Part shown: piece after piece, positions 6,107 through 6,126 of the stretch
How positions within the stretch are numbered: position 1 is the stretch's first letter
Layout: each line of letters begins with the position of its first letter
Source: Acidobacteriota bacterium
GTDB lineage: Bacteria > Acidobacteriota > Terriglobia > Bryobacterales > Bryobacteraceae
Assembly: GCA_016871135.1 (NCBI GenBank)
Contig: VFZQ01000352.1
Location: forward strand, 1-6,126
Reading direction: 5' to 3'
Length of the DNA stretch: 6,126 nucleotides
Translations under genes and position numbers: made by a program
Notes under the pieces: model-generated
Seen by the model: the letters and a program-made list of their open reading frames with translations, nothing else
Told to the model about the DNA's origin: nothing
The model's database searches: none

Positions 6107-6126
6107 GTTCAAATACTAACGCGAGA

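Noticed and set aside
1..6126. CRISPR array, tRNA, rRNA or insertion sequence
   Set aside because: By eye I found no regularly spaced repeats, no tRNA cloverleaf or rRNA-like sequence, and no transposase motifs or terminal inverted repeats.

Overview
The window is GC-rich, with tightly packed, mostly minus-strand genes that favour G or C at third codon positions. I infer an environmental bacterium with a large genome. A seven-repeat YVTN propeller fused to a PF04185 phosphoesterase, next to a secreted M24 peptidase, is a combination I associate with soil Acidobacteriota of the Bryobacterales/Solibacter type. That placement is a guess from gene content; no taxonomic marker is present.

Layout. 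The left edge (about 1-104, minus) holds a degraded scrap of a DNA/RNA non-specific endonuclease. About 190 bases of spacer follow. Two large intact minus-strand genes come next: an exported beta-propeller phosphoesterase (294-2801) and an exported M24 (Xaa-Pro aminopeptidase/prolidase-type) peptidase (2907-4223). Upstream of these, on the same strand, are an 18-residue reading frame with a very good ribosome binding site (4297-4353) and a second, much better preserved DRGH-type nuclease (4416-4904). The second nuclease is interrupted by an in-frame TGA. Beyond it the strand changes. An AT-richer spacer with two small palindromes (4898-4936) precedes a plus-strand pair: a poorly supported ORF ending at 5245, and a second gene (5242-5646) joined to it by an ATGA overlap and broken by an in-frame TAG. 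A hairpin sits between this pair and a convergent minus-strand gene (5744-6106), whose C-terminus resembles the T4 gp19 / contractile-injection-system tail-tube family but which is shorter than that family.

How the parts fit. The intact genes look like a scavenging secretome: a phosphoesterase and a peptidase, both with signal peptides, with an extracellular-type nuclease upstream that may once have belonged to the same set. The right third (about 4400-6126) plus the left-edge scrap looks like accessory DNA in decay. It shows two different nonsense codons in neighbouring genes, a duplicated and internally deleted nuclease copy, and a shortened tail-tube-like gene. The least explained element is the ATGA-coupled plus-strand pair facing the nuclease. 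Its architecture would suit a toxin/immunity or similar two-gene module, but nothing in the sequence proves that function.
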